Source: Clostridia bacterium (GTDB lineage: Bacteria; Bacillota; Clostridia; Oscillospirales; Ruminococcaceae). From it: a stretch of DNA of 45,072 bases. This document shows, piece by piece, positions 30,834 through 39,689 of this stretch. The notes beneath the pieces are model-generated. The model was not told the DNA's origin, searched no databases, and saw only the letters and a list, made by a program, of their open reading frames with translations. How positions within the stretch are numbered: the stretch's first letter is position 1; each line of letters starts with the position of its first letter. Both the position numbers and the translations under genes were made by a program. The stretch is taken from the NCBI GenBank assembly GCA_009929695.1, contig RZZW01000025.1, positions 1 through 45,072 on the forward strand. The letters run 5' to 3'.

Positions 30834-31808
30834 ATGAAAAAACTAATCGCCTGCGCCATAGCAGGCATGATGATATTCTCGACCGCTTGTGCGGCAAGCA
30901 CTTCGCCTTTACAGCAGACAGAAGCAAAACCGCTTAACATAGTCTGCACAATTTTCCCGCAATACGACTGGGTGCGCCAAATTTTAGGCGGCCGCACAGA
31001 TGACGTAGCGCTCACGCTTTTGCTAGATAAGGGCACTGATTTGCACAGCTATCAGCCGACAGCCGACGACATGGTTAAAATATCTGAAAGCGACATTTTT
31101 GTGTATGTGGGTGGAGAGTCGGACGTTTGGGTGGCTGATGCTTTGCGCGAAGCAGAAAATAAAAATATGGCGGTCATAAATCTGCTTGAAGTCCTCGGAA
31201 ACGAGGTCAAGGAGGAGGAAGTCGTCGAGGGTATGCAGCTTGAGGAAGAGGAGCACGCGGAGGGAGAGCCGGAGTACGATGAGCACGTTTGGCTTTCGCT
31301 CAAAAATGCGCAGACAATATGCAAGCAGCTTGTTGAAACACTTTCAAAAGCCGACCCCGAAAACGCCGCGCTATATGAAAAAAATGCCACCGAATACATC
31401 GAAAAGCTTGCAAAGCTCGACGGCGAATATCAGGCGGCGGTGGACGCGTCGGCGCATAAAACCTTGCTTTTTGGCGACCGTTTTCCGTTCAGGTATTTAG
31501 CGGACGACTATGGGCTTGACTACTACGCCGCGTTTGTCGGCTGCTCAGCCGCGACAGAGGCGAGCTTTGCGACTGTGAGCTTTCTCGCGGGCAAATTAGA
31601 CGAGCTTTCGCTGCCGGGCGTGCTCACGATAGAGGGCGCACAGCACAAAATTGCCGACACAGTTGTCAGCAACACAAAGACAAAATCGCAGGATGTTTTG
31701 ACGCTCAATTCGATGCAGTCAGTGACTGAAAAGGACGTTCAAAACGGCGTGAGCTATCTTGAAATAATGCAAAGTAATCTCGAAGTGCTGAAAAAAGCGC
31801 TCGGTTAG
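30834..31808 (+). CDS. znuA: Zinc ABC transporter substrate-binding lipoprotein
   Basis: A 324-residue ZnuA-type receptor. The signal peptide ends in a lipobox FSTAC (Cys19). Cluster A-I family blocks follow: IVCTIFPQYDWVRQILGG, LLDKGTDLHSYQPTADDMVKI (metal His), VYVGGESDVWV, an acidic His-containing loop (EEEEHAEGEPEYDEHVWLSL), and LLFGDRFPFRYLADDYGLDYYAAFVGCSAATEASF. It captures Zn2+ (or Mn2+) outside the cell and passes it to ZnuB. Start at 30834 follows CGGAGA. Zinc is favoured by the His/acidic loop and the Fur/Zur neighbour. Confidence 0.88.
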   Translation: MKKLIACAIAGMMIFSTACAASTSPLQQTEAKPLNIVCTIFPQYDWVRQILGGRTDDVALTLLLDKGTDLHSYQPTADDMVKISESDIFVYVGGESDVWVADALREAENKNMAVINLLEVLGNEVKEEEVVEGMQLEEEEHAEGEPEYDEHVWLSLKNAQTICKQLVETLSKADPENAALYEKNATEYIEKLAKLDGEYQAAVDASAHKTLLFGDRFPFRYLADDYGLDYYAAFVGCSAATEASFATVSFLAGKLDELSLPGVLTIEGAQHKIADTVVSNTKTKSQDVLTLNSMQSVTEKDVQNGVSYLEIMQSNLEVLKKALG

Positions 31809-31817
31809 GAGGAAAAT

Positions 31818-32525
31818 ATGGCACAGCTTACAGCACAAAATCTTTCGCTTGGCTACGACGGCAGCGTCGTGCTGCGCGGGCTTAATTTTACAGTCAACGA
31901 GGGCGATTATCTTTGCATAGTGGGCGAAAACGGTTCGGGTAAAAGCACGCTTGTGAAAACGCTGCTCGGCTTGCAGCCACCGGAGGGCGGAACAATAACG
32001 ACAGGCGACGGCTTGCGTCAGCGCGAGATAGGTTATCTTCCGCAGCAGACGTCAGTTCAGCGAGATTTCCCCGCGTCGGTGATGGAAATTGTGCTGTCGG
32101 GCTGTCTCAACCGCTGCGGACACCGCGCGTTTTACAATAAAGCCGAAAAGGAAACAGCGCTTGCAAATTTAAACCGCATGGGCGCGGTTCACCTTAAAAA
32201 CAGGTGCTACCGCGAGCTTTCGGGCGGGCAGCAGCAGCGCGTTTTGCTTGCGAGGGCGCTGTGCTCGGCACAAAAAATGCTGCTTTTGGACGAGCCTGTT
32301 TCAGGGCTTGACCCAAAGGCGACAGCCGAGCTTTACGAGGTTATCGAATCGCTCAATAAAAATCACGGAATTACTATTTTAATGATTTCACACGATATAG
32401 CGTCCGCATTGCACAAGGCGTCCCACGTTTTGCACGTTGGCGAAAAGATGTTTTTTGGCACGCTTGAAGAATACATGAAAAGCGAAATCGGAAAGATGTT
32501 TTCAGCGGAAGGGGATAGCCAATGA
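31818..32525 (+). CDS. znuC: Zinc ABC transporter ATP-binding protein
   Basis: A 235-residue ATPase. Walker A GENGSGKSTLVKT at about 36, Q-loop LPQQTSVQRDFPASVMEIVL, signature ELSGGQQQRVLLARAL, Walker B MLLLDEPVSGLDP and switch His in MISHDIASALHKASHVL are all present. It powers zinc import with ZnuA and ZnuB. Ribosome site TAGGAGG; start 9 bp after the znuA stop; its 3' end overlaps znuB by 4 bp. Confidence 0.93.
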   Translation: MAQLTAQNLSLGYDGSVVLRGLNFTVNEGDYLCIVGENGSGKSTLVKTLLGLQPPEGGTITTGDGLRQREIGYLPQQTSVQRDFPASVMEIVLSGCLNRCGHRAFYNKAEKETALANLNRMGAVHLKNRCYRELSGGQQQRVLLARALCSAQKMLLLDEPVSGLDPKATAELYEVIESLNKNHGITILMISHDIASALHKASHVLHVGEKMFFGTLEEYMKSEIGKMFSAEGDSQ

Positions 32526-33376
32526 CGAATATTATTACAACACTGCAAACATATTTTGCGTATCCGTTTGTGCGCTACGCGTTCATCGTCGGCATACTGA
32601 TAGCGCTTTGCTCGTCGCTGCTCGGCGTGACGCTTGTGTTAAAGCGGTTTTCATTCATAGGCGACGGGCTTTCGCACGTGGCGTTTGGCGCAATGTGTGT
32701 GGCGACGGTGCTTAAATTAAGCGACAATATGCTGCTTATTTTGCCTGTGACAATATTCTGCGCTGTGCTGCTGCTTTGTCAGGGACAGCGCGCAAAAATA
32801 AAGGGCGACGCGGCAATAGCGATGCTGTCCGTAGGCTCACTCGCGGTCGGCTACCTTATAATGAACATGTTTTCAGGCTCGGCAAATTTGGCGGGCGACG
32901 TTTGCAGCACGCTTTTCGGCTCAACGTCAATTTTGACGCTCACGCAGCAGGAGGTCATTCTTTGCGCGGTGCTTTCGCTGCTTGTCGTTGCGATATTTGT
33001 GCTGTTTTACAACAAAATTTTCGCTGTCACGTTTGACGAGGATTTCGCGCGCGCAACAGGCGTAAACGCGGGAGCGTACAATCTGCTCATAGCCGTCACA
33101 ATCGCGGTAATTATCGTGCTCGCGATGAACCTTGTTGGCTCGCTGCTCATTTCGGCACTTGTGGTTTTTCCGGCGCTTTCGGCCATGCGCGTGTTCAAAA
33201 GCTTTCGCAGCGTCACAATATGCGCGGCGGTGCTGTCTGTAACGTGCGCGGCGCTCGGCATTTTGATTTCGGTCGTCGCGGGCACTCCTGTGGGGTCAAC
33301 AGTTGTGGTGGCTGATATGGCGGCGTTCGCGGTGTTCACGTTTGTTGGCAGGCTCTCGGGAGGTGTGGCAAAATGA
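32522..33376 (+). CDS. znuB: Zinc ABC transporter permease
   Basis: A 284-residue permease with about eight hydrophobic helices, of the ABC-3 family (ZnuB/MntB type). The block GVTLVLKRFSFIGDGLSHVAFGAM near 36-58 and the helix stretch DEDFARATGVNAGAYNLLIAVTIAVIIVLAMNLVGSLLISALVVFPALSAM (about 170-222) are characteristic. Overlaps znuC (ATGA) and the downstream lipoprotein start (ATGA). Confidence 0.92.
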   Translation: MTNIITTLQTYFAYPFVRYAFIVGILIALCSSLLGVTLVLKRFSFIGDGLSHVAFGAMCVATVLKLSDNMLLILPVTIFCAVLLLCQGQRAKIKGDAAIAMLSVGSLAVGYLIMNMFSGSANLAGDVCSTLFGSTSILTLTQQEVILCAVLSLLVVAIFVLFYNKIFAVTFDEDFARATGVNAGAYNLLIAVTIAVIIVLAMNLVGSLLISALVVFPALSAMRVFKSFRSVTICAAVLSVTCAALGILISVVAGTPVGSTVVVADMAAFAVFTFVGRLSGGVAK

Positions 33377-33951
33377 AAATGCGCATTTTAGCGTGCTGCA
33401 TTGCCGCCCTGCTGCTTTGCGGATGTGCAAAAGGGCAGAGCAGCTCTCGCGAGACTGTGGTGCTGTCGCCGTCAGCCGCGCAGTCGCAAAGCGAGGACGA
33501 TATCGACGTCGACTTAGTGGGCGTGAACAGCAACATGATTTACGCGCAGGTGTACGAAATGATGACGCGGCCGGAGGATTACCTCGGCAAAACAGTGCGC
33601 ATAGAGGGCGAGTTTAAGGTGTATGCAAACGAGGAGCTTAATAAAAGCAACTACGTCGTACTGATTGCCGACGCGCTCGCGTGCTGTCAGCAGGGCATGG
33701 AATTTATATGGAAAGGCGAGCACAAATTCCCCGACGATTACCCCGAACCAAACTCAACAGTCCAAGTGACAGGCACGTACCAAAGCTACGAAGAAAACGG
33801 CGGGACTTATTATTATTTGGAGACAGATGGAATTTTAGAAGTGAAAAGTGCCTTCTCCAGCGCCATTTTAAAAGCTTCATTTTGCTGTTGTGTGCGCGGG
33901 GGTTGGCCTTTGGGGTGTTTGCCGGCGCGCAGCAGCTTTTTGTTTGTGTAG
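33373..33951 (+). CDS. Zinc-operon lipoprotein with OB-like domain, extended C-terminus
   Basis: A 192-residue secreted lipoprotein (lipobox LLCGC, Cys18). A low-complexity Ser/Asp region (23-50) precedes a compact domain at 58-155: YEMMTRPEDYLGKTVRIEGEF, VVLIADALACCQQGMEFIWKG and VQVTGTYQSYEENGGTYYYLE, which resembles OB-type modules of small lipoproteins next to zinc genes. The last 35 or so residues are the antisense of the conserved C-terminal codons of YaiI and look like chance extension after loss of a stop. It overlaps znuB by 4 bp. Function is unknown; an extracytoplasmic role in zinc uptake is an inference. Confidence 0.72.
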   Translation: MKMRILACCIAALLLCGCAKGQSSSRETVVLSPSAAQSQSEDDIDVDLVGVNSNMIYAQVYEMMTRPEDYLGKTVRIEGEFKVYANEELNKSNYVVLIADALACCQQGMEFIWKGEHKFPDDYPEPNSTVQVTGTYQSYEENGGTYYYLETDGILEVKSAFSSAILKASFCCCVRGGWPLGCLPARSSFLFV

Positions 33952-34271
33952 CGCCTTTCCAAAAGGCCGTCGATGTTTTGCGGTGTGTACTCCATGCCGT
34001 CTTGGTTTAATGTGATGGCGTGCTTTGCAAGGCACATTGCAGCGAGGCCGTAGTCCTGCGTTATCACGATATCGCCGGTTTTAATAAGGTTCACAAGCGC
34101 AAAATCTACGCTGTCAGCACCCTTGTCAAAGGTCATCGTCAAAGCGCCCTCGCGCTTAAAATAGTGGCTCGTGTCGCAAAGTATAAAGCATTCGCATCCG
34201 TGCCGTGCGGCGGCTGCAATGCAAATATCCACAACCGGACACCCGTCCGCGTCGATAAGTATACGTGGCAT
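33813..34271 (-). CDS. YaiI/YqxD family protein (DUF188)
   Basis: A 152-residue PIN-like protein. The N-terminus RILIDADGCPVV, the central TMTFDKGADSVDFALVNLIKTGDIVITQDYGLAAMCLAKHA, and the tail GKHPKGQPPRTQQQNEAFKMALEKAL are the family's conserved blocks, with Asp residues that would form the active site of a PIN-like nuclease. Its exact activity is not established. The ATG follows GAGGAC. Its 3' end overlaps the convergent lipoprotein gene by 139 bp. The last nine residues are extra relative to the conserved family end. Confidence 0.9.
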   Translation of the reverse strand: MPRILIDADGCPVVDICIAAAARHGCECFILCDTSHYFKREGALTMTFDKGADSVDFALVNLIKTGDIVITQDYGLAAMCLAKHAITLNQDGMEYTPQNIDGLLERRYTNKKLLRAGKHPKGQPPRTQQQNEAFKMALEKALFTSKIPSVSK

Positions 34272-34313
34272 GTTTTGTCCTCTTCTATTTATGCAGTATT
34301 TTACAAAGTGTCC

Positions 34314-34392
34314 GTAGGGCGAGACGACCTCGGCTCGCCGTAAGCTTTGCGCAAATCGTCAGTATTCGGCGCGCCGAGTCGTCGCGCCCTAC
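34314..34392. repeat. Inverted GC-rich repeat pair (GTAGGGCGAGACGACCTCGG type)
   Basis: GTAGGGCGAGACGACCTCGG (34314-34333) and the complementary-like GCCGAGTCGTCGCGCCCTAC (34373-34392). Same family as 27658-27788. Confidence 0.75.
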
Positions 34393-34400
34393 GAGGGAGT

Positions 34401-36779
34401 TCAATTTTTATTAGGTTCCTTTATAAACCGCTCAAACTCTTTTTCGCAAAGCGGCTTTGAGAAATAATAGCCTTGAATGCTGTCTGTGCCGCAGGCTGTC
34501 ACGGCTTCAAGCTCGGCTGATGTCTCGATGCCCTCCGCCACGACGCGCATGTCCTTAAGCCTTGCTATGCGTATTATATACGACACATATTCGCGCTGCT
34601 TTTCGCTTGTCGTTATGTCGCGCATGAGGCTTATGTCTAGCTTTAATATATCAAGGTCAAGCGTCGAAAGATAGCCTATGCCGCTGTAGCCCGCGCCAAA
34701 ATCGTCAAGCGAAATGTGTGCGCCCGCCCGCCTGAGCTGCTTCACTGAGTTTATCGCCGCGTCAAACGAGCTTAAAACAGATGTCTCCGTCAGCTCAATG
34801 CTCACGTCAGACGGCTTGCCGCCCGCGTTTGCGATTATATCAAGCGTCCTCGCCGCGCACGTGCTCTGCACTATCTGTTGCGCCGATAAATTCACGTGTA
34901 CATACGATATTTTATGCCCCGCGGCGCGCATGCGGTATATCATGCGCACTGTCTCGTCAAGCACATATTCGCCCACGCTGTCAATCATTCCGCTGCGCTC
35001 GGCTATCTCGATAACCTTTGCCGTCGGCAGCAGATTGCCGTCTTTTCCAAACAGCCTCATAAGCGCCTCGGCACTCACAAATTCGCCCGTGCTCACATCG
35101 TATATCGGCTGATACCACACCTCTAGCTTGCGCTCAAGTATGCTCGTGCGCAAAAGCGTCATTATCTCGTCAGCAAGGCGCAGCTCCGCCGTTATTTTAG
35201 AGCTGTAAATAACATACGGCAGATTGTTTTCTTTCGCGTGTGCAAGCGCGATATTGGCGTTTTCAAGCAGCTCAACAGCGCTCAAACCGTTGTCGGGAGA
35301 CATGCACGCGGCTGCGCGGCAGTCAAGCACTATGTCAAGCTGACCTATCTGCACGGTGCGGTGCACAGTTGAGCGTATGCGCTCAAAAAGAGCCTCATCG
35401 GGCTTTCTGCCTGCCAATATGCCCATAAAAACGTCGCCGTCAATGCGGTAAAGCTGTTCGCCAAAAATGTTTTTTAGTCTTTCAGCCGTCGCCACAAGCA
35501 GCGCGTCGCCTATTTCAAGCGAAAACATATCGTTGTACTGCCCAAAATTTTTAAGGTCGATAAGGCAGCAGGTAAACAATGACGAAAAGCTTTTTATTCG
35601 GCGCGAAACATTCGCGAGATATTTTGCACGCGTGCCTATTCCAAGCAGATTGTCAGTGTACGCCGCGTTTTCAAGGCGCTCGCGGTAAAGGTTGAACGCG
35701 CTTGCAAGCTTTCGCAGCTCGTTGTCTCCGTGCACGTCAAACGGCTCTGCGTCATAGCCGTTTGCAAGGCGGCTGCACTGGTCTATCATCTTTGACACAG
35801 GCTGTGTCAGCAGTTTGTATACAGATATCACAATTATCGCCAGCACCGCGGCAATCAGCAGCGATATCGCGCCCTGCATCGTCGCATACGTCGCTATCAT
35901 GCGCGTCATATTGCTCATCGAGCGGCACGACATAAGCACGATGGGATATTTTTGCGACGCACACACCGCCGCGAGCATTTTGTTGCCCTCCGGCGTGACA
36001 TATTTATACGCCGATTTTCCGTTTTCAAGCGCGGACGACACGCTTTGCGCTATCGAATTTATGGTGTCTTGGCTTATGTCGTCGGGCACGCCCTTGTTTG
36101 TCGCGATAAGCTGCATTGACGTGCTCTCAAAAAGATATCTTTCGTCCGCCGAGCTCTCTATCGGCAAGGCGTATACAGACGGGTCTAAAAAAAGCGTCGC
36201 ATAGCCGACTATCGTCCCTGTGCCCGACTTGACAGGCACTGTCACGGCGATTATGTCGCAGTCCGATATCGCGGATATAGTCACGCTGACGTTGCTGTCT
36301 GCGAAATCCTCCGGCGACACGCACACACAGCGCTCGGCCTCGTCGGCATATTCGTCAAGCACGGTGTTGTGCAGGTAAAAGTTCCCGTCCGTGTCCTGCA
36401 ACGCAAAGCCCGAACAGTCGGAAAGCTTTTCGATAGAGGAGTAAATATTTTGCGCAATGTCGTTTTCAAGGCTCGCTCTCTCGTCGCCTGAAAGGTTGTC
36501 GGACGATAAAAGCGCGGCCATCCTTGTGCCGCTGCTCAAAAATTCGGCCTGATTTGCATAGCCCTCTATCGTCAAGTTGAGGCGGTCTATTGCGTCTGAA
36601 GTGCGCGACGCGGTGGAGCTCATGTACGCCTTTTGCGTCGCGCAATGTGTTACATACGTGCTCAATATCAGCAAAACCGCAAATACAGCCACGGTTATGC
36701 ATATAATTATAACGCTGAACCGCCACTGGCGAGACTGTGCAACGTCGCTTTTTTCTGTTACTCTGGAAGCTTTAAACAT
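34401..36779 (-). CDS. Membrane GGDEF/EAL protein, likely c-di-GMP phosphodiesterase
   Basis: A 792-residue signalling protein. Two helices (22-44 and 303-324) bracket a periplasmic/extracytoplasmic sensor of about 260 residues; a HAMP-like segment follows, then GGDEF (373-520) and EAL (535-785). The GGDEF motif is degenerate (DGDVF at 447-451), so cyclase activity is unlikely, though GTP binding may remain. The EAL domain is complete: SAEALMR (571-573 EAL), NLSAQQI, ELTET, DDFGAGYS, LKLD, EGIET and QGYYFSKP. It should hydrolyse c-di-GMP in response to an external signal. Start follows GAGG. Confidence 0.9.
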   Translation of the reverse strand: MFKASRVTEKSDVAQSRQWRFSVIIICITVAVFAVLLILSTYVTHCATQKAYMSSTASRTSDAIDRLNLTIEGYANQAEFLSSGTRMAALLSSDNLSGDERASLENDIAQNIYSSIEKLSDCSGFALQDTDGNFYLHNTVLDEYADEAERCVCVSPEDFADSNVSVTISAISDCDIIAVTVPVKSGTGTIVGYATLFLDPSVYALPIESSADERYLFESTSMQLIATNKGVPDDISQDTINSIAQSVSSALENGKSAYKYVTPEGNKMLAAVCASQKYPIVLMSCRSMSNMTRMIATYATMQGAISLLIAAVLAIIVISVYKLLTQPVSKMIDQCSRLANGYDAEPFDVHGDNELRKLASAFNLYRERLENAAYTDNLLGIGTRAKYLANVSRRIKSFSSLFTCCLIDLKNFGQYNDMFSLEIGDALLVATAERLKNIFGEQLYRIDGDVFMGILAGRKPDEALFERIRSTVHRTVQIGQLDIVLDCRAAACMSPDNGLSAVELLENANIALAHAKENNLPYVIYSSKITAELRLADEIMTLLRTSILERKLEVWYQPIYDVSTGEFVSAEALMRLFGKDGNLLPTAKVIEIAERSGMIDSVGEYVLDETVRMIYRMRAAGHKISYVHVNLSAQQIVQSTCAARTLDIIANAGGKPSDVSIELTETSVLSSFDAAINSVKQLRRAGAHISLDDFGAGYSGIGYLSTLDLDILKLDISLMRDITTSEKQREYVSYIIRIARLKDMRVVAEGIETSAELEAVTACGTDSIQGYYFSKPLCEKEFERFIKEPNKN

Positions 36780-36973
36780 TTCGGCAACCTCATTTCAAGC
36801 AAATTAGCTCACGATAATACTATCATAAAATAAACACATTTGCTATATCAAAGTTGAAAGAAATTTTAACAATATATTGTAAATCGAAATTATTTTTATA
36901 GCGCGATAATAAGCAAATTTATGTCATGCTCAAAACAGACAAAAAAATTGCTAAAAATAGTTGCTTTTTACAA

Positions 36974-37002
36974 TTGACATACTACCATACAAGTTATATA
37001 CT
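36974..37002 (+). promoter_or_regulatory. Promoter of the mannitol-dehydrogenase-family gene
   Basis: TTGACA (36974-36979), 17-bp spacer, TATACT (36997-37002). The spacer holds CATACTACCATAC, a direct CATAC repeat that could be a binding site of the GntR protein encoded downstream. Confidence 0.78.
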
Positions 37003-37062
37003 GTCCTTAGAATACACGCAAGCTATAAATATTTGCCTTTTTAAAACGAGGAGGACAAAACT

Positions 37063-38676
37063 ATGAAAATGAACGAAACTAACCTTACAAACAAAGCCGA
37101 GTGGGAGAAGCTCGGCGTCGCACTGCCTAAGTTTGACCACGCCGCAATGTCGGCAGCCACAAAAAAGTCGCCTGTTTGGGTGCACTTTGGCGCGGGCAAC
37201 ATCTTCCGCGGCTTCATCGCTGTTTTGCAGCAAAAGCTTCTAAATGAAGGCATCACCGACAAGGGCATCATCGCAGCCGATACCTTCGACTACGACATCG
37301 TCGACAAAATCTACACGCCGTTTGACAACCTCACAATGATGGTCAGCCTCAATCCCGACGGTTCAACAAGCCGCGAGATAGTCGGCTCTGTCGCCGAGGC
37401 TCTCCGCGCAGACTCAAATGACGCACAGCAGATAGCGCGCTTTAAAGAAATTTTTGAAAACGCCGCGCTCCAAATGGTCAGCTTCACCATCACCGAAAAA
37501 GGCTATGCGCTTTACAATTTAAACGGCGAGTTCTTGCCCGTCGTCAAGGCCGATATCGCAGATGGCCCGTCAAAAGCCCGCCACGCCATGAGCCTTGTCA
37601 CCGCATTTTTGCTCGCGCGCTACACAGCGGGCGCAGCACCCCTAGCAGTCGTCAGCATGGATAATTGCAGCCACAACGGCGAAAAGCTGCGCTCAAGCGT
37701 GCAGACAATCGCAAAGCAGTGGCTCGACGGCGGCTTTGTCGACGACGGCTTTATCAGCTACATCAGCGACGAGGCAAGAGTCAGCTTCCCGTGGAGCATG
37801 ATTGACAAAATCACCCCGCGCCCCGCCGAGGTCGTCGAGAAATCTCTCGCAGACGACGGCATAGAGGACATGGCGCCCATCGTCACAAGCAAAAACACAT
37901 TCATCGCGCCGTTTGTAAACGCCGAGGTTCCGCAGTACTTAGTTGTTGAGGACAATTTCCCCAACGGCCGCCCCGAGCTTGAAAAAGCAGGCGTGTACCT
38001 CACAGACCGCGAAACTGTAAACAACACCGAGCGCATGAAGGTCACCACCTGCCTAAACCCGCTTCACACAGCTTTGGCCGTCTACGGCTGCACATTGGGC
38101 TACACAAGCATCGCGTCCGAAATGAACGACGAGCAGCTTGTCGCAATGGTCAAAAAAATCGGTTATGACGAGGGTATGCCCGTCGTCGTCGACCCGAAAA
38201 TCCTCAGCCCGAAAGCGTTTATAGATGAAGTTATTGAGAAACGTCTGCCCAATCCGTTCATCCCCGACACGCCGCAGCGCATTGCCACAGACACAAGCCT
38301 CAAGGTCGGCATTCGCTTTGGCGAGACGATAAAAAGCTACCTCGCAAACCCCGCGCTCGACGTCACAACGCTTACGGCTATCCCTCTCGCACTCGCGGGC
38401 TGGATGCGCTATCTGCTCGCTGTTGACGACAATTGCCAGCCGATGGAGGTCAGCTCTGACCCGCAGAAGGACGCCTTGCAGGCAAAGCTTGCGGGCATCA
38501 CAGTCGGCAAGCCCGAGACGTATAACGGTCAGCTTAAAGAAATTCTCACAAATGCATCGCTGTTCGGCACAGACCTTTGCGCCGCAGGACTTTGCGAAAA
38601 AATTGAAGCTATGTTTGTAGATATGCTTGCGGGCGAGGGCGCAGTGCGCGCCACACTCAAAAAATATCTCGCATAG
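37063..38676 (+). CDS. uxuB: Mannitol dehydrogenase family protein, probable fructuronate reductase
   Basis: A 537-residue NAD-dependent polyol dehydrogenase. The Rossmann N-terminus contains VHFGAGNIFRGFIAV; the catalytic region has VSMDNCSHNGEKL and the Lys-containing MKVTTCLNPLHTALAVYG stretch near 325. In this long-chain family UxuB reduces fructuronate to mannonate in glucuronate use; mannitol-2-dehydrogenases are close relatives. A GntR/FCD repressor directly downstream suits hexuronate or related sugar-acid metabolism, but uxaC and uxuA are not in the window. Ribosome site GAGGAGG. The symbol is tentative. Confidence 0.78.
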   Translation: MKMNETNLTNKAEWEKLGVALPKFDHAAMSAATKKSPVWVHFGAGNIFRGFIAVLQQKLLNEGITDKGIIAADTFDYDIVDKIYTPFDNLTMMVSLNPDGSTSREIVGSVAEALRADSNDAQQIARFKEIFENAALQMVSFTITEKGYALYNLNGEFLPVVKADIADGPSKARHAMSLVTAFLLARYTAGAAPLAVVSMDNCSHNGEKLRSSVQTIAKQWLDGGFVDDGFISYISDEARVSFPWSMIDKITPRPAEVVEKSLADDGIEDMAPIVTSKNTFIAPFVNAEVPQYLVVEDNFPNGRPELEKAGVYLTDRETVNNTERMKVTTCLNPLHTALAVYGCTLGYTSIASEMNDEQLVAMVKKIGYDEGMPVVVDPKILSPKAFIDEVIEKRLPNPFIPDTPQRIATDTSLKVGIRFGETIKSYLANPALDVTTLTAIPLALAGWMRYLLAVDDNCQPMEVSSDPQKDALQAKLAGITVGKPETYNGQLKEILTNASLFGTDLCAAGLCEKIEAMFVDMLAGEGAVRATLKKYLA

Positions 38677-38694
38677 AAAAAAGGGGCGTTCCAA

Positions 38695-39384
38695 ATGCGC
38701 ATTTTAAAACGTAAAGCGCGGGAAACCTCTCGCGATTACGCTTTGCGTGTGATGACAGAAAACATAGTGTCGCTTGAGCTTGCGCCGGGCAGCACTGTCA
38801 GCGAAAACGAGCTTTCGGTAGAGCTTGGGCTATCCCGCACACCTGTGCGGGAGGCTCTTATAGAGCTTGCCAAAACAAATATCGTCGAAATTTTGCCACA
38901 GCGCGGCAGCCGCATTTCGCTTGTCAATTACGATATGGTTGACGAGTCTCGTTTCGTCCGCCTTATTTTCGAGATAGCCGTCGCCAAAATCTGCTGTCAA
39001 ACAGCAACGCCGGACGATTTTCTGCTTCTTGAGGACAATATAGCCCTCCAAAAACGCTACGCAAACGACGATATGCACTATGAAGATTTTCTCAAAACGG
39101 ACAACGATTTCCATATGCTGTTTTTCAAAATAGCAAAAAAACAGCAAACCTATAAGCTCATGAACAGCATGTCGCTCCATTTCGACCGCGTGCGCAGCAT
39201 GAGCATAGGCATCCACGACGGCAACATAAACGTCCGCAACCTCGAAAACCACATCGAAATCCTAAACGCAATAAAAGCGAATGACGAACAACTTGTCGAG
39301 CAGCTCTTGACAAGCCACCTCTCCCGCTACAAAAACGACGAGGAAGCAATCCGTCAAAAATATCCCGAATATTTTAAGCAATAA
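38695..39384 (+). CDS. GntR-family regulator (FadR subfamily, FCD domain)
   Basis: A 229-residue repressor. Winged helix at 10-75 (VSLELAPGSTVSENELSVELGLSRTPVREALIELAKTNIVEILPQRGSRIS) and an all-helical FCD ligand domain at 85-220, with His and Asp residues (FHMLFF, HIEIL, HLSRY) that could bind metal. The gene follows uxuB by 18 bp, so it is cotranscribed and probably controls uxuB in response to a sugar acid. Ribosome site GGGG is weak. Confidence 0.9.
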   Translation: MRILKRKARETSRDYALRVMTENIVSLELAPGSTVSENELSVELGLSRTPVREALIELAKTNIVEILPQRGSRISLVNYDMVDESRFVRLIFEIAVAKICCQTATPDDFLLLEDNIALQKRYANDDMHYEDFLKTDNDFHMLFFKIAKKQQTYKLMNSMSLHFDRVRSMSIGIHDGNINVRNLENHIEILNAIKANDEQLVEQLLTSHLSRYKNDEEAIRQKYPEYFKQ

Positions 39385-39424
39385 AAAAAGGCTGCCACAT
39401 TCACTGCGGCAGCCGTAGTTTTTT
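39384..39424. terminator. Terminator after the GntR gene
   Basis: GGCTGCC / GGCAGCC stem with A-run before and TTTTTT after; works for both convergent genes. Confidence 0.82.
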
Positions 39425-39427
39425 AAA

Positions 39428-39628
39428 TTATATCCCCAAATCCTCATTCGGAAAAATTTCCTCTGCGAACATCTCAAGCAAATCGTCGTGGCAGTTGTCG
39501 TCCACAAGCGAGGTATACGGCTCTTCCTGTGGGATGCCGTATATCGCACCGTGCTTATGATGCTCGTTTTTGCCTGTTTTATTTTGCTGTGTAACGTATT
39601 TCTGCTCGGTTTTGTCATTTTTCTGCAT
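39428..39628 (-). CDS. Small hydrophilic protein of unknown function (66 residues)
   Basis: A charged protein (MQKNDKTEQKYVTQQNKTGKNEHHKHGAIYG at the start in two parts), then PYTSLVDDNCHDDLLEMFAEEIFPNEDLG. Basic N-half, acidic C-half; no membrane segment. No known family. The ATG at 39628 has GGAGG 8 bp upstream, supporting translation; an ATG 15 bp upstream overlaps that site. It stands alone between terminator and the small membrane protein gene. Confidence 0.55.
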   Translation of the reverse strand: MQKNDKTEQKYVTQQNKTGKNEHHKHGAIYGIPQEEPYTSLVDDNCHDDLLEMFAEEIFPNEDLGI

Positions 39629-39689
39629 AATATGCACCTCCATGCATATTTATGATATGCAAAGGCGGCATATATATCCGTGCCAAATA

